Shown here: positions 55,107 through 63,750 of the stretch, piece by piece
Numbering within the stretch: position 1 is the first letter of the stretch
Layout of the letters: each line of letters opens with the position of its first letter
Source of the DNA: a bacterium
Lineage (GTDB): Bacteria; Bacteroidota; Ignavibacteria; Kapaibacteriales; UBA7675
Assembly (NCBI GenBank): GCA_030430495.1
Contig: JAUIKM010000002.1
Span: 1-64,000 of the forward strand
Reading direction: 5' to 3'
Length of the DNA stretch: 64,000 bases
The notes under the pieces: model-generated
Database searches by the model: none
What the model was told of the DNA's origin: nothing
What the model saw: the letters and a program-made list of their open reading frames with translations, nothing else
Program-made: the position numbers and the translations under genes

Positions 55107-55415
55107 AACTACGCAGTAACTGTGAGCCCTCACAGCTCAAAAAGTGATCGTGCCAAAAACTGGAAATTTGCCGTTTGAGTGAAAAATTGCGTAAAACTAC
55201 GTATGTCTTGCGAACTCAAGGGCATAGCAGTTCGTGTGTTTGTCGCAGGTTTCAGGCATGAATCTGCCAGCCGCCCGAAGGCAGGCGGGCCAAACAAAAG
55301 AGTCATCAGTAATCGATCGGTACGTGCGTGCGAAGTCCGGCCGCAAGCGACAAGTCGAAAGCGCAGAACAGTTGAGCGAAAGATTGTGTAAGAAGGCGGC
55401 GGGAAAGGCAAAGTG
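55107..55415. other. Intergenic stretch, about 0.3 kb
   Basis: Between the DinB-like gene and the tRNA. No gene or clear repeat recognised. Confidence 0.4.
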
Positions 55416-55490
55416 TGGACGATACTGGATTTGAACCAGTGACCTCTGCTGTGTGAAAGCAGCGCTCTAGACCAGCTGAGCTAATCGTCC
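55416..55490 (-). tRNA. tRNA-Val(CAC)
   Basis: A complete cloverleaf on the minus strand: acceptor GGACGAT/ATCGTCC with discriminator A, D stem GCTC/GAGC, anticodon stem CTGCT/AGCAG with loop TTCACAC (anticodon CAC, valine codon GUG), T stem ACTGG/CCAGT with loop TTCAAAT. 75 bases; the terminal CCA is not encoded. A reading with anticodon TTC (Glu) would break the stem. It stands alone, 226 bases from the repeat-protein gene, which is on the other strand. Confidence 0.93.
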
Positions 55491-55716
55491 AAACAGGCTC
55501 CAAATGGAAGCCGCAAAGATACGCCGAACAGCGGGAACTGGCAAAATTTTCTGCCGCGACGCGCGCAAATCGCGTGCCGGAGTCGTCGGAAGAGCCGCCG
55601 GTTTGTGTGTTGTGCGGACTCTTCGTAACATCGCAGTCGAAAAAACCGGTTTGCCTCCCGCAGCGGCCGGGCCAATACCAATGCATTCCGAATCGAATTT
55701 TCGCGCCAGGATCAGC

Positions 55717-57738
55717 ATGAGTACCCCATACGATATCCCCGACAACAATACCGAAGATGTGATTATTGACGGCGACAACGATTCGCCGATCAACGTGGGC
55801 AAAAACAACAGCGGGCGGATTGTTATCCGCGGGTCCAACACCGCCACCATCGCCGTGGACGACGGCAACAGCGGCGATATCCAGGTTGAAAACGACAACG
55901 AAGGCGTGATCCGGCTGGGCGATCGGAACTCCGGTCGCATCGAAGTCGGCGATGTTAACGAGGGCCGCATCGAAGTCGGCGCGGAAAACTCCGGCGCGAT
56001 TGAAACGGAGAACGACAACGAGGGCGGTATCCGTACCGGCGAAAACAACAGCGGCGACATTAAGGTCGGCGATGTTAACCAGGGGAAAATTGAAGTCGGC
56101 GAAGGCAATTCCGGCAACATTATTATCGACGACGACAACGAAGGCTCGATTAAAACAGGCCGCAACAACAGCGGGCGCGTCGATATCGGCGATGTTAATC
56201 AAGGCAAGGTCGACATCGGCGATGACAACCAGGGCGACCTGACACTGCAGGACGACAACGAAGGCTCGCTTGATATCGGTTCGGGCAACGGCGGCAATGT
56301 TGAAATCGGCGATGTTAACGACGGCACGATCACCGTCGGCGACAACAACTCCGGAACAATTTCTACCGGCGACGACAACGAAGGGCGGATTAGCGTCGGC
56401 GACGATAATGAAGGTGGAATCAATGTCGGCGACGTCAACGAAGGGCGTATCAGCGTCGGCAACGGCAATCGCGGCGACATAAATGTCGGCGACGACAATG
56501 AAGGCGATATTACCGTCGGCGAGAACAACCGCGGTGCGGTTAACGTCGATGAGGACAACGACGGGCTCATCGATGTGGGCGACAACAACAGCGGCACAAT
56601 CAGCGTCGGCGAGGAGAACGATGGAGAAATTAACATCGACGACGACAACCACGGTGCGATCATCGTCGACGGCGACAACGAAGGTGAAGTTCGCGTGGGC
56701 GTGTGCAACCGCGGCACGATAACTGTTAAAGGCGACCACAGCGGGACGATTGTCGTCGGCCCGGCCAACGAGGGCGAGGTGGTGGTTGAGGGTGACAACG
56801 ACGGCGACATTATCGAGCTGAGCAACTCGGACTGCCGCGACTTTTTTGATGATTACGACCGTCGTTTTCTGTTTGCAGCCGATGCCGATTTACAGCAGCA
56901 AATACGCTTGTTGACATTTCTGGAGGACGGCGCTCCCGGCTATCTGTGGCGTCGTTTAACCGAGCGTCGCCGGGCCAATGCCGCCGGTGAGGATGCCGGT
57001 TTTGAGGCGCCGACCGAAGCGGAAAAAGAGGCAATTGAAAATCTGTCCAACTTGCAGCTGGACCTCTTCCGCGACCACTATCTGATTGAAAACAGCGATC
57101 GGTTAAACTACGATTCCATTCAGTGGTGTTTCCTGGCTTTTGCCAACGGCGAGCTGCGCAATCCCGCGACGCCCGACGATGCGCGCACACGTCCCGGCGA
57201 GCCTGACGGATCGTTCTTTTTCCTGTTCGCCGAATTTGCTTCGGCCGCAATTGAGTGCGGTTTTAGCGCAGAAATCTGGGCCGTTTTGTTTAAGTCGTTC
57301 GTCAAGGCGCAGGAAGTGTTTATCGACGTATATCCGCCGGTGACGGGGCTTTCGAACAGTCGCCGCAGTTTCCGCGGACCGCGCGTCCAGAAGCGCCGCA
57401 AAATGGAACTGCACAATGAATATGAGGAATTAACGCCCGAAGAGTTAAACAGTCGCTACAACGGCAATGTGCAGCGCGGGGACGCCCAGACGGCGGTTGC
57501 ATTCCGCGCCCCGTCGGAAGAAGAACGCGAGGCCCTGATGACGCTGTTGATTCCGATTGAACAATACTTCAAATTTGTTGAAGCGCGCAGCGGCGGCGAA
57601 CAACAACCGCAGAATACCGAGCGGCGCATTATCCGCTTCTTAAACGGCGTGCGCAATGAAATATTCATCACCATTGAGGACATCCGCCCGCAAATGGGTT
57701 TCCTCGGTCTGCGCGACGGCCTCATCGACGAGGGCTGA
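55717..57738 (+). CDS. Decapeptide-repeat protein (curli-like beta-solenoid) with C-terminal domain
   Basis: A 673-residue protein. From about residue 9 to 366 it is built of roughly 35 consecutive 10-residue units with the pattern I-x-V-G-x-x-N-x-G-x (for example ISVGDDNEGG, INVGDVNEGR, ITVGDNNSGT). The phase never slips. Asn and Gly are near invariant; alternating hydrophobic residues imply short strands stacked as a solenoid. The pattern resembles half of a curlin repeat (G-x-x-N-x-A-x-V-x-Q) with Gly for Ala and Val for Gln. The C-terminal 300 residues are helical and charged (FLFAADADLQQQIRLLTFL; LFKSFVKAQEVFIDV). No signal peptide with the ATG at 55717, chosen for AGGA six bases upstream. 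Strongly acidic. Function unknown. Confidence 0.82.
   Translation: MSTPYDIPDNNTEDVIIDGDNDSPINVGKNNSGRIVIRGSNTATIAVDDGNSGDIQVENDNEGVIRLGDRNSGRIEVGDVNEGRIEVGAENSGAIETENDNEGGIRTGENNSGDIKVGDVNQGKIEVGEGNSGNIIIDDDNEGSIKTGRNNSGRVDIGDVNQGKVDIGDDNQGDLTLQDDNEGSLDIGSGNGGNVEIGDVNDGTITVGDNNSGTISTGDDNEGRISVGDDNEGGINVGDVNEGRISVGNGNRGDINVGDDNEGDITVGENNRGAVNVDEDNDGLIDVGDNNSGTISVGEENDGEINIDDDNHGAIIVDGDNEGEVRVGVCNRGTITVKGDHSGTIVVGPANEGEVVVEGDNDGDIIELSNSDCRDFFDDYDRRFLFAADADLQQQIRLLTFLEDGAPGYLWRRLTERRRANAAGEDAGFEAPTEAEKEAIENLSNLQLDLFRDHYLIENSDRLNYDSIQWCFLAFANGELRNPATPDDARTRPGEPDGSFFFLFAEFASAAIECGFSAEIWAVLFKSFVKAQEVFIDVYPPVTGLSNSRRSFRGPRVQKRRKMELHNEYEELTPEELNSRYNGNVQRGDAQTAVAFRAPSEEEREALMTLLIPIEQYFKFVEARSGGEQQPQNTERRIIRFLNGVRNEIFITIEDIRPQMGFLGLRDGLIDEG
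55773..56815 (+). repeat. 30-bp coding tandem repeats
   Basis: The DNA behind the decapeptides is a run of 30-base units with recurrent words such as GTCGGCGATGTTAACGA and GACGACAACGAAGG. Several units are near identical at the DNA level, pointing to expansion by slippage or unequal recombination. Confidence 0.8.
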
Positions 57739-57747
57739 ACGGGCTGA

Positions 57748-57803
57748 CTGAGCGCTTCGCCCCCGGCCTTGCCGTTGGCTTGCTTTTTCCTTTTGTTCGT
57801 CCC
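57748..57803 (-). repeat. Dispersed short repeat, copy 3 (inverted)
   Basis: On the minus strand AAAAAGCAAGCC then GGGGCGAAGCGCTCA, as at 2831-2884 and 45719-45780. Confidence 0.45.
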
Positions 57804-57955
57804 GCAGAGCGGCGCCGGGCGGTGTTGTGTCGGTCGCGTGTTGCAGGGATGCAAGCCGAAAAAACAGCAGACGATGTTGGCGCTTTCCAGACCGCGGCGG
57901 CGTTTCCCGATGGACTTCGTGCGGGTTTGCATACTGCGCGACTGTGCGTTTGCGA

Positions 57956-58234
57956 CTCCCGTTCAGAGCGAAAAAACTGCCGTTTGACCACGAATTAGGC
58001 AACGTTCAGTTATAAATAGTTGAGTGCGGCCGACTGTTTTGTTAAGCTTGTGCTGATACGCGGCGCAGCATGCGGCGCGCGTTATCCGCGACGGCCTTCA
58101 CTCGAACGAACTGCACACAGAGCAGGGTGGGAGGAGTGTGTCGTGAACGCGGAGGAGTCGACCGAGGTGGCGGCGGGGAGGTCCCCAGATCAAGCGAGAG
58201 GTCCATGCGGCTTTAAACTCAAGTACTCAAGAAC
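57956..58234 (+). repeat. 279-bp direct repeat, left copy
   Basis: Identical to 58292-58570 except for one base that I can see (T at 58011, A at 58347). The 57 bases between the copies differ from the flanks. A diverged relative of the right half lies at 15638-15775. Confidence 0.9.
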
Positions 58235-58291
58235 TCAGCTGAACAGCATTATTTCAGGCCGCTCTCGCCGCGACAACGTTGTACCCTGGAG

Positions 58292-58570
58292 CTCCCGTTC
58301 AGAGCGAAAAAACTGCCGTTTGACCACGAATTAGGCAACGTTCAGTAATAAATAGTTGAGTGCGGCCGACTGTTTTGTTAAGCTTGTGCTGATACGCGGC
58401 GCAGCATGCGGCGCGCGTTATCCGCGACGGCCTTCACTCGAACGAACTGCACACAGAGCAGGGTGGGAGGAGTGTGTCGTGAACGCGGAGGAGTCGACCG
58501 AGGTGGCGGCGGGGAGGTCCCCAGATCAAGCGAGAGGTCCATGCGGCTTTAAACTCAAGTACTCAAGAAC
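58292..58570 (+). repeat. 279-bp direct repeat, right copy
   Basis: Begins CTCCCGTTCAGAGCG and ends AAGTACTCAAGAAC, exactly 336 bases after the left copy. Confidence 0.9.
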
Positions 58571-59132
58571 CTGCGCGACTCACCTGAACGTTCTTTCTTT
58601 CCCCTGCAATACCCGCTCTCCGCATTCCTCCCCGTAAACCCATACGGTCCAAACCTCAGTTGCCAACAGCAGCATTCGCAGACTTCCAACTTTGTCGAGA
58701 CCGCTCCCGGGGCTAAACTCCTTGCGTAGCTGCGGTTACGGTACCTGCGATCGCGCCGACGGCTGTGCGCCGGCGCCGATATGTCGTCGGACGGACGGGT
58801 ATGCTGTTGTTTGATGTGTCGTGCGTTTTCGGTTTGTAAAGCATCGAACCGCGAACAGACGGTACCGCAATGCCCGTGCCGCGTGCGACCAGCCGGTTGC
58901 GTGCGGCCCTCGTTCCCACGGGACGGAGCTCCCGGGAATGCACGCACACTGCGCCCGCGGACGGGGCGCATGCAGTGCGACGCCTTGAGGTAACTTATGG
59001 ATATGCATTGCTCCGTACCTGTTCAGGTGCGATCCGTTGTGTTTGCTGAGAATGTATCAGATTGGTAAAAACACGGTCGGGTCGCCGGCCGCTCGTGTGC
59101 AGCGGCGGCCGGATCGTCAAGACTTAAACACA

Positions 59133-59177
59133 GGCGGGACGCAGCCCACTCTCCTCTTGTGCGCACTGCGTCCCGCC
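59133..59177 (-). terminator. Terminator-like hairpin after the ABC exporter genes
   Basis: Perfect 12-bp stem GGCGGGACGCAG/CTGCGTCCCGCC, 38 bases beyond the stop of the minus-strand exporter. On that strand it is followed by TGTGTTTAAG, a weak T run. Confidence 0.6.
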
Positions 59178-59214
59178 CTCTCCTCAAAATTGCGTCGATA
59201 TGTTTAACACATTA

Positions 59215-61074
59215 TCATGCGCCGGCCGGTGCGAGATTGGCGGGAGCCGCCTCGTCCCCAAGTTGGTTGTCTTCTCCGCGTGAACTGCGCAACTGGCTCG
59301 TGTACAGGTGGTAGTACTCGCCCCGGCGCTGCATCAGCTCGTCGTGTCCGCCCTGCTCGACGATTTTGCCGCGTTTAACAAACAAAATGCGGTCGGCATT
59401 GCGGATGGTCGATAGTCGGTGCGCGATAATGAACGCCGTGCGGCCTTCAATCATCTGCTCAATGCTGCGTTGAATGCGCATCTCCGTGTAGGCGTCGATC
59501 GACGAGGTCGCTTCGTCCATGATGAAGATGCGCGGGTTGACAAGCACCGCGCGTGCAAAGGACATCAGCTGCTTTTCGCCCAGTGAGAGTTTGTCGCCGT
59601 TTTCACCGACTTCCTCGTCCAGACGCGTGATAAACTCTTCCGCCCCGACGGTTCTCAGCGCTTCAATCACGGCGGCATCGTCGGCGTCGGAATTGCCGTA
59701 GCGGACGTTGTCGCGGATAGAGCCTGAGAACAGGTGCGGCGTCTGCAGCACAATGCCCATCTGGCGGCGCAGGCTCTCCATCGTCATATCGCGCACGTCG
59801 TGGCCGTCGACTTTCACGCTGCCCTCCTGTACGTCGTAGAAGCGCGGGACCAGGTTGACGATCGTCGACTTGCCGCCGCCCGTCGCGCCGACCAGTGCTA
59901 TCGATTCGCCTGGCTTAACGCGCAGCGTCACGTCGTCCAGCACGGGTTTACCCTTTTCGTAGTAGAACGAGACGTTCTCCAGCGTGACCTCGCCCTCGAT
60001 GTGCGGGAAGTCCCGCGCATCTGCCTTGTCCTTGATCGTCACCGGCGCGTCGAGCAGCGAGAAGATGCGCTCACCGGCGGAAATCGCGCCCTGGGCGTTG
60101 GCGTAAAAGTGCGTGATGTCGTAGATCGGCTCAAAAATGCGCATGGCATAGGTAAAGAACAGCACCAGCGTGCCGACCTGCGTCACCGCCAGACCGATGT
60201 TCTGCTGACCGCCGACGATTATCACCATGGCGGCTACCAGCGAGCCCATGAAGATCACAAGCGGCATGTACATGGCCGTGTAAAACTGCGCCTTGAACGA
60301 TGAGAGCCGCATTTCCAGGCTCAGGCCGCGAAAGCCCTCGCTGGCGCGCTGCTCCTGCGCCGTGCTTTTGTTAACCTCCACGCCGTTGATGTGCTCGTTG
60401 TAGCGCGCCGTTATCTCACTGTTGAGTTTGCGCGCGCGCCGCGAGTAGCGCAGGATCAGCAGGCGAATCCTGACCGACACCATCAGCAGAATCGGAATCG
60501 AAACCGTGACGAGCAAGGCCAGTTGCCAGTCCGTTGCGAACATGACAATTAAACAAACGAAGATCATCGTCAGGCCCCAGACGCCTTCAAGCAGGCCCCA
60601 GGAGACCACTTCCGTCACGCGGCCGCTGTCGGACGTAATGCGCGACATCAACCAGCCGACGGCTGATTTATCGTAGAAGGCGAATTCCAGCTGCTGCAGT
60701 TTGTCGAACATAAAACGGCGCAGGTCGTAGAGAATGTTGTTCTCCACGCGTCCGGCCTGTTTAATAAAATAGTGGATGGCGACAACCTGGGCGATTGAGA
60801 GCGCGCCAAAAATGGCGACGTAGACCCAGATGCGGCGCATGGCCGTCGGCGCGTCGAGGACTTCGCCGCTGCTTTCCATCATTGGTTTAAGTGCATTGTC
60901 AATCAGTTGTGTGTAGACGAGCGGAAAAGCCGCGTCAATCAGCGCCACGACAAAGACCGACAGCACAAACGCCCAGAATGGTGCCGGGTAGTCGAGTGCG
61001 TACGCCAGCATCCGCCTGAGAAAGGGCCAGACGGAGCCATGCGAGTTGTATTCGCTGTCTTGCAATCGAGACAT
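59215..61074 (-). CDS. ABC exporter half-transporter, subunit with degenerate signature motif
   Basis: A 619-residue fusion of a six-helix membrane domain (about 30-330) and an ATPase domain (about 365-600). Walker A GATGGGKST near 395; Walker B RIFIMDEATSS near 518 with the catalytic Glu; H-loop IIAHRLST. The signature is LSLGEKQ (near 496) instead of LSGGQ. Its partner immediately upstream has the reverse pattern. A heterodimer with one consensus and one degenerate ATP site, as in TM287/288 or LmrCD, is the natural reading. Lipid, peptide or drug export is possible; no cargo gene is near. Confidence 0.92.
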   Translation of the reverse strand: MSRLQDSEYNSHGSVWPFLRRMLAYALDYPAPFWAFVLSVFVVALIDAAFPLVYTQLIDNALKPMMESSGEVLDAPTAMRRIWVYVAIFGALSIAQVVAIHYFIKQAGRVENNILYDLRRFMFDKLQQLEFAFYDKSAVGWLMSRITSDSGRVTEVVSWGLLEGVWGLTMIFVCLIVMFATDWQLALLVTVSIPILLMVSVRIRLLILRYSRRARKLNSEITARYNEHINGVEVNKSTAQEQRASEGFRGLSLEMRLSSFKAQFYTAMYMPLVIFMGSLVAAMVIIVGGQQNIGLAVTQVGTLVLFFTYAMRIFEPIYDITHFYANAQGAISAGERIFSLLDAPVTIKDKADARDFPHIEGEVTLENVSFYYEKGKPVLDDVTLRVKPGESIALVGATGGGKSTIVNLVPRFYDVQEGSVKVDGHDVRDMTMESLRRQMGIVLQTPHLFSGSIRDNVRYGNSDADDAAVIEALRTVGAEEFITRLDEEVGENGDKLSLGEKQLMSFARAVLVNPRIFIMDEATSSIDAYTEMRIQRSIEQMIEGRTAFIIAHRLSTIRNADRILFVKRGKIVEQGGHDELMQRRGEYYHLYTSQLRSSRGEDNQLGDEAAPANLAPAGA

Positions 61075-61089
61075 GATGTATACCTGTGA

Positions 61090-62910
61090 TTAATCGATGT
61101 GCGCTTCGACATTCATTTGGATATCGTGGATGACTTTGTAGAAGCCATCGCGGCGGCGGAGTTCCTCATGCGTTCCCTGATCGACGATCGTGCCTTTGTT
61201 TAACACAAAGATGCGGTCCGCTTCGCGCACGGATGAAAGGCGGTGCGCTATCACGAAACTCGTCTTCTCGCTGGAGCGGCGGCGCAGCGCGCGCTGGATG
61301 CCGAACTCCGTGTAGAAGTCCACGGCGGACGTCGCATCGTCAAGCACCAGGATGTCCGGCTCCCGCAGAATGGTGCGCGCCAGTGTGACGCGTTGTTTCT
61401 GGCCGCCGGACAGCGTGACGCCTTTTTCGCCGACGACGGTGTCGTAGCCTTCGGGGAAAATGTTAACAATGTCGTGTATGTGTGCGTCGCGCGCGGCGCG
61501 GATCACGTCGTCCTGACGTGCGCCGGGCCGGGCATAGGCGATGTTTTCACGTATGGTCGTCGAGAACAGGAAAGGGTTCTGCAGCACGACGCCGATGCGC
61601 TCGCGCAGCCATTCCTTGTCGTAGTCGCGCAGGTTGCGGCCGTCCACGAATATCTCACCGCTGGTCGGTTCGTGCATACGCGTCAGCAGCGCGATGATCG
61701 TCGATTTGCCCGCGCCCGTCGGTCCCACCAGCCCGATGGTTTCACCGGGTTTAACGTGGAAACTCAGCTTGTGTACGACGTGCTGGTCGGGTGCGTCGTC
61801 ATAGGCGAAACTCACGTCGCGGAACTCGATTTCACCGCGCAGGCGCCCGTCGGAACTGCGGTCGCCCTTGTAGGTTTCAATCGGCGTGCCGAGAATGTTC
61901 GACAGCCGCTCAATCGCCACCGTCGCCATGCTCATCTGTGAGACGATGCGCCCGACGCGCCGCAGCGGCCAGGCAATCATCCAGGCGTAGGCGTAGAATG
62001 CGCTGAACTCGCCCAGGGTCAGGCTGCCGTTAATCGTCAGCCAGGCGCCCAGCAGCAGAGTTAAACTCATCTGCAGCAGCAACAGCATGTCGGAGCCGGG
62101 CCAGAAACGCGCGTGTAGCATGACGTGTTTAATTCCCACGTCGCGCGTGCGGATATTCTGCTGTTCAAAGTTGTTGATCTCCGCGCCTTCGCGCGCAAAA
62201 GCTTTGACCACCCGGATGCCGGACAGGTTTTCCTGCACCATGGACGAGAGTTTGTCGCGCTCGTTCTCGTGTTCCTCCCAGACCTTGTTTTCAACCAGGG
62301 AAAAACGATAAGCCCACCACGCGATAATCGGCGCCATAACGGTCGCCGCCAGGCCGTACCACAGATGAATGCTGAGCATCATCGCAAAGGCGGCCACAAA
62401 CATGGCCGTCAGGCGGATGACGTCCACCACCTGCGTCAGCACAAACTGGCGCACGGTGTCCACGTCGCCCGTGCAGCGCTGGATCAGATCGCCTGTTTTA
62501 TTCTGTGCGTGAAAGCTGAGCGGCAGCAACTGGATGTGGTTAAACAACCGGTCGCGCAGGCGTTTAATGGCCTTTTCGCTGCTGGAAGCCGTAATTGCCG
62601 TTGCACCGAACATGAGCGCGCCGCGCAGCAGTGCGATGACAACAAACACGAGGCCGAGCCACCAGAGCATTGTCGCCAGATTGGATGCGTCCGTCGCGGG
62701 CAGAAGGTTTCGTAAGAACCCCGCCACGCTGTCCGTCAGATCCGCATTGTCTTTGGCAACATTAAACAAAATTACGTCGTCGATCGCAATCTCAAGTATG
62801 CGCGGTTCGAGCATGCGTATGCCGATCGAGACGATTAACATTACACCGGCAAGCAAGTAGAGCGGCTTGCGATCACCCAGGATTTCAAAGAGTTTACGGG
62901 TGGTATCCAT
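61090..62910 (-). CDS. ABC exporter half-transporter, subunit lacking the catalytic glutamate
   Basis: A 606-residue half-transporter, 15 bases upstream of its partner. Walker A GPTGAGKST near 398; signature LSGGQKQ (consensus) near 502; Walker B DILVLDDATSAVD near 521, where Asp replaces the catalytic Glu. Together with the partner's degenerate signature this gives one site that binds but hardly hydrolyses ATP. AGGA lies six bases before the ATG. Confidence 0.92.
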   Translation of the reverse strand: MDTTRKLFEILGDRKPLYLLAGVMLIVSIGIRMLEPRILEIAIDDVILFNVAKDNADLTDSVAGFLRNLLPATDASNLATMLWWLGLVFVVIALLRGALMFGATAITASSSEKAIKRLRDRLFNHIQLLPLSFHAQNKTGDLIQRCTGDVDTVRQFVLTQVVDVIRLTAMFVAAFAMMLSIHLWYGLAATVMAPIIAWWAYRFSLVENKVWEEHENERDKLSSMVQENLSGIRVVKAFAREGAEINNFEQQNIRTRDVGIKHVMLHARFWPGSDMLLLLQMSLTLLLGAWLTINGSLTLGEFSAFYAYAWMIAWPLRRVGRIVSQMSMATVAIERLSNILGTPIETYKGDRSSDGRLRGEIEFRDVSFAYDDAPDQHVVHKLSFHVKPGETIGLVGPTGAGKSTIIALLTRMHEPTSGEIFVDGRNLRDYDKEWLRERIGVVLQNPFLFSTTIRENIAYARPGARQDDVIRAARDAHIHDIVNIFPEGYDTVVGEKGVTLSGGQKQRVTLARTILREPDILVLDDATSAVDFYTEFGIQRALRRRSSEKTSFVIAHRLSSVREADRIFVLNKGTIVDQGTHEELRRRDGFYKVIHDIQMNVEAHID

Positions 62911-63750
62911 TGCCGTATCCTGACTTCAGTCGTTAAATAGGTCGTCACATTCGGTCGTGCCGCATCTTTACTGCGTTCCTGTGCGCTCCGACTGGCCGGG
63001 CCGGTCGCATTCCTCCGGGATCATTCGTGGTATGTGGGCAAAAAAAAACCGCGAACATTGGGCAATGTCCGCGGTTTTTAATGATTCTTCAGAAGATGAA
63101 CTACTGAATTCGCCATCGAGTCAAGCGCCGCGGACCGACACCTGGCACGAACACGTCCCGGGACGCGTCATAGCTAAGCCCGAGAACGTCAAGTGACGCC
63201 GGCATTAGCTTCGTGGCTGCGAGGTATGTGCGGTTAGTAATTTTCATTTACTCGGCTCTCGATGTGAACAGGATCTTCTGTTGTGGGGGCTAACCCGTTT
63301 TGTGAATCGGCGCTTAACATGCACCCCGTATAGTTTTGATTGCGACAAATATATTGATTTGACTTCTTGTGCAAAATGAAAAATTTTTCACGCGCGTTGC
63401 TGCGCGTGATGCAGCGCCCGCGCAACATGTTAATTTAATTGCGTTTAGGCTGTTTGTTGCTCTGCTGAAAAACTTCACATTTTTTTCACATTTACAGTTT
63501 ATTGCAGAAATCACGTTGCCGTGCATGCCTGTTTTTCCCACAGATAATAGTGTCAGGCTTTTTTCACACTTCAACTGGCCCGGTTCACACAGCAAAGTGT
63601 CGGTTTCGGCAAAGTTGTCCGGGCCGGTGCAAATTCCTTTGATAAATTAAAGGTCCGCGTTGACCGACTCCGAGGTCATGGTCGGTTTGACGGCTGTATG
63701 CGCGGACATCAAAAGGTACACGTTCACAAACGTTGAAAGACTCCGGTACT
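62911..63750. other. Intergenic stretch, about 0.8 kb
   Basis: A two-way terminator lies at 63045-63079. Between 63360 and 63600 the sequence is noticeably AT-rich with many TTTTTCACA words, perhaps a promoter or regulatory region. No gene recognised. Confidence 0.45.
63045..63079. terminator. Bidirectional rho-independent terminator
   Basis: Stem AAAACCGCG-ACATTG with CAATGT-CGCGGTTTT, one mismatch, bounded by runs of A and T on the two sides. Confidence 0.8.

Larger units (their letters stand above)
57739..59214. other. Gene-free stretch, about 1.5 kb, rich in repeats
   Basis: Contains an inverted copy of the dispersed short repeat (57748-57803), the 279-bp tandem duplication (57956-58570) and a strong hairpin (59133-59177). 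Small frames inside the duplication read the same peptide twice and are not convincing genes. From 58600 to 59100 I see nothing recognisable. Confidence 0.55.

Noticed and set aside
55416-55490. Reading the tRNA as Glu (TTC) or as a phage integration site
   Set aside because: Only the CAC reading gives a paired anticodon stem. I found no second copy of the tRNA 3' end nearby, and there is no integrase.
55306-56739. Long minus-strand frame opposite the decapeptide repeats
   Set aside because: It crosses the tRNA gene and merely mirrors the repeats.
55773-56815. Thirty-base tandem repeats that could be taken for a CRISPR array
   Set aside because: There are no unique spacers; the repeats are contiguous, in frame and encode decapeptides in a long gene.
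58020-58637. Two small frames with the same N-terminal peptide in the 279-bp duplication
   Set aside because: No ribosome site, different tails, and the frames exist only because the DNA is duplicated.
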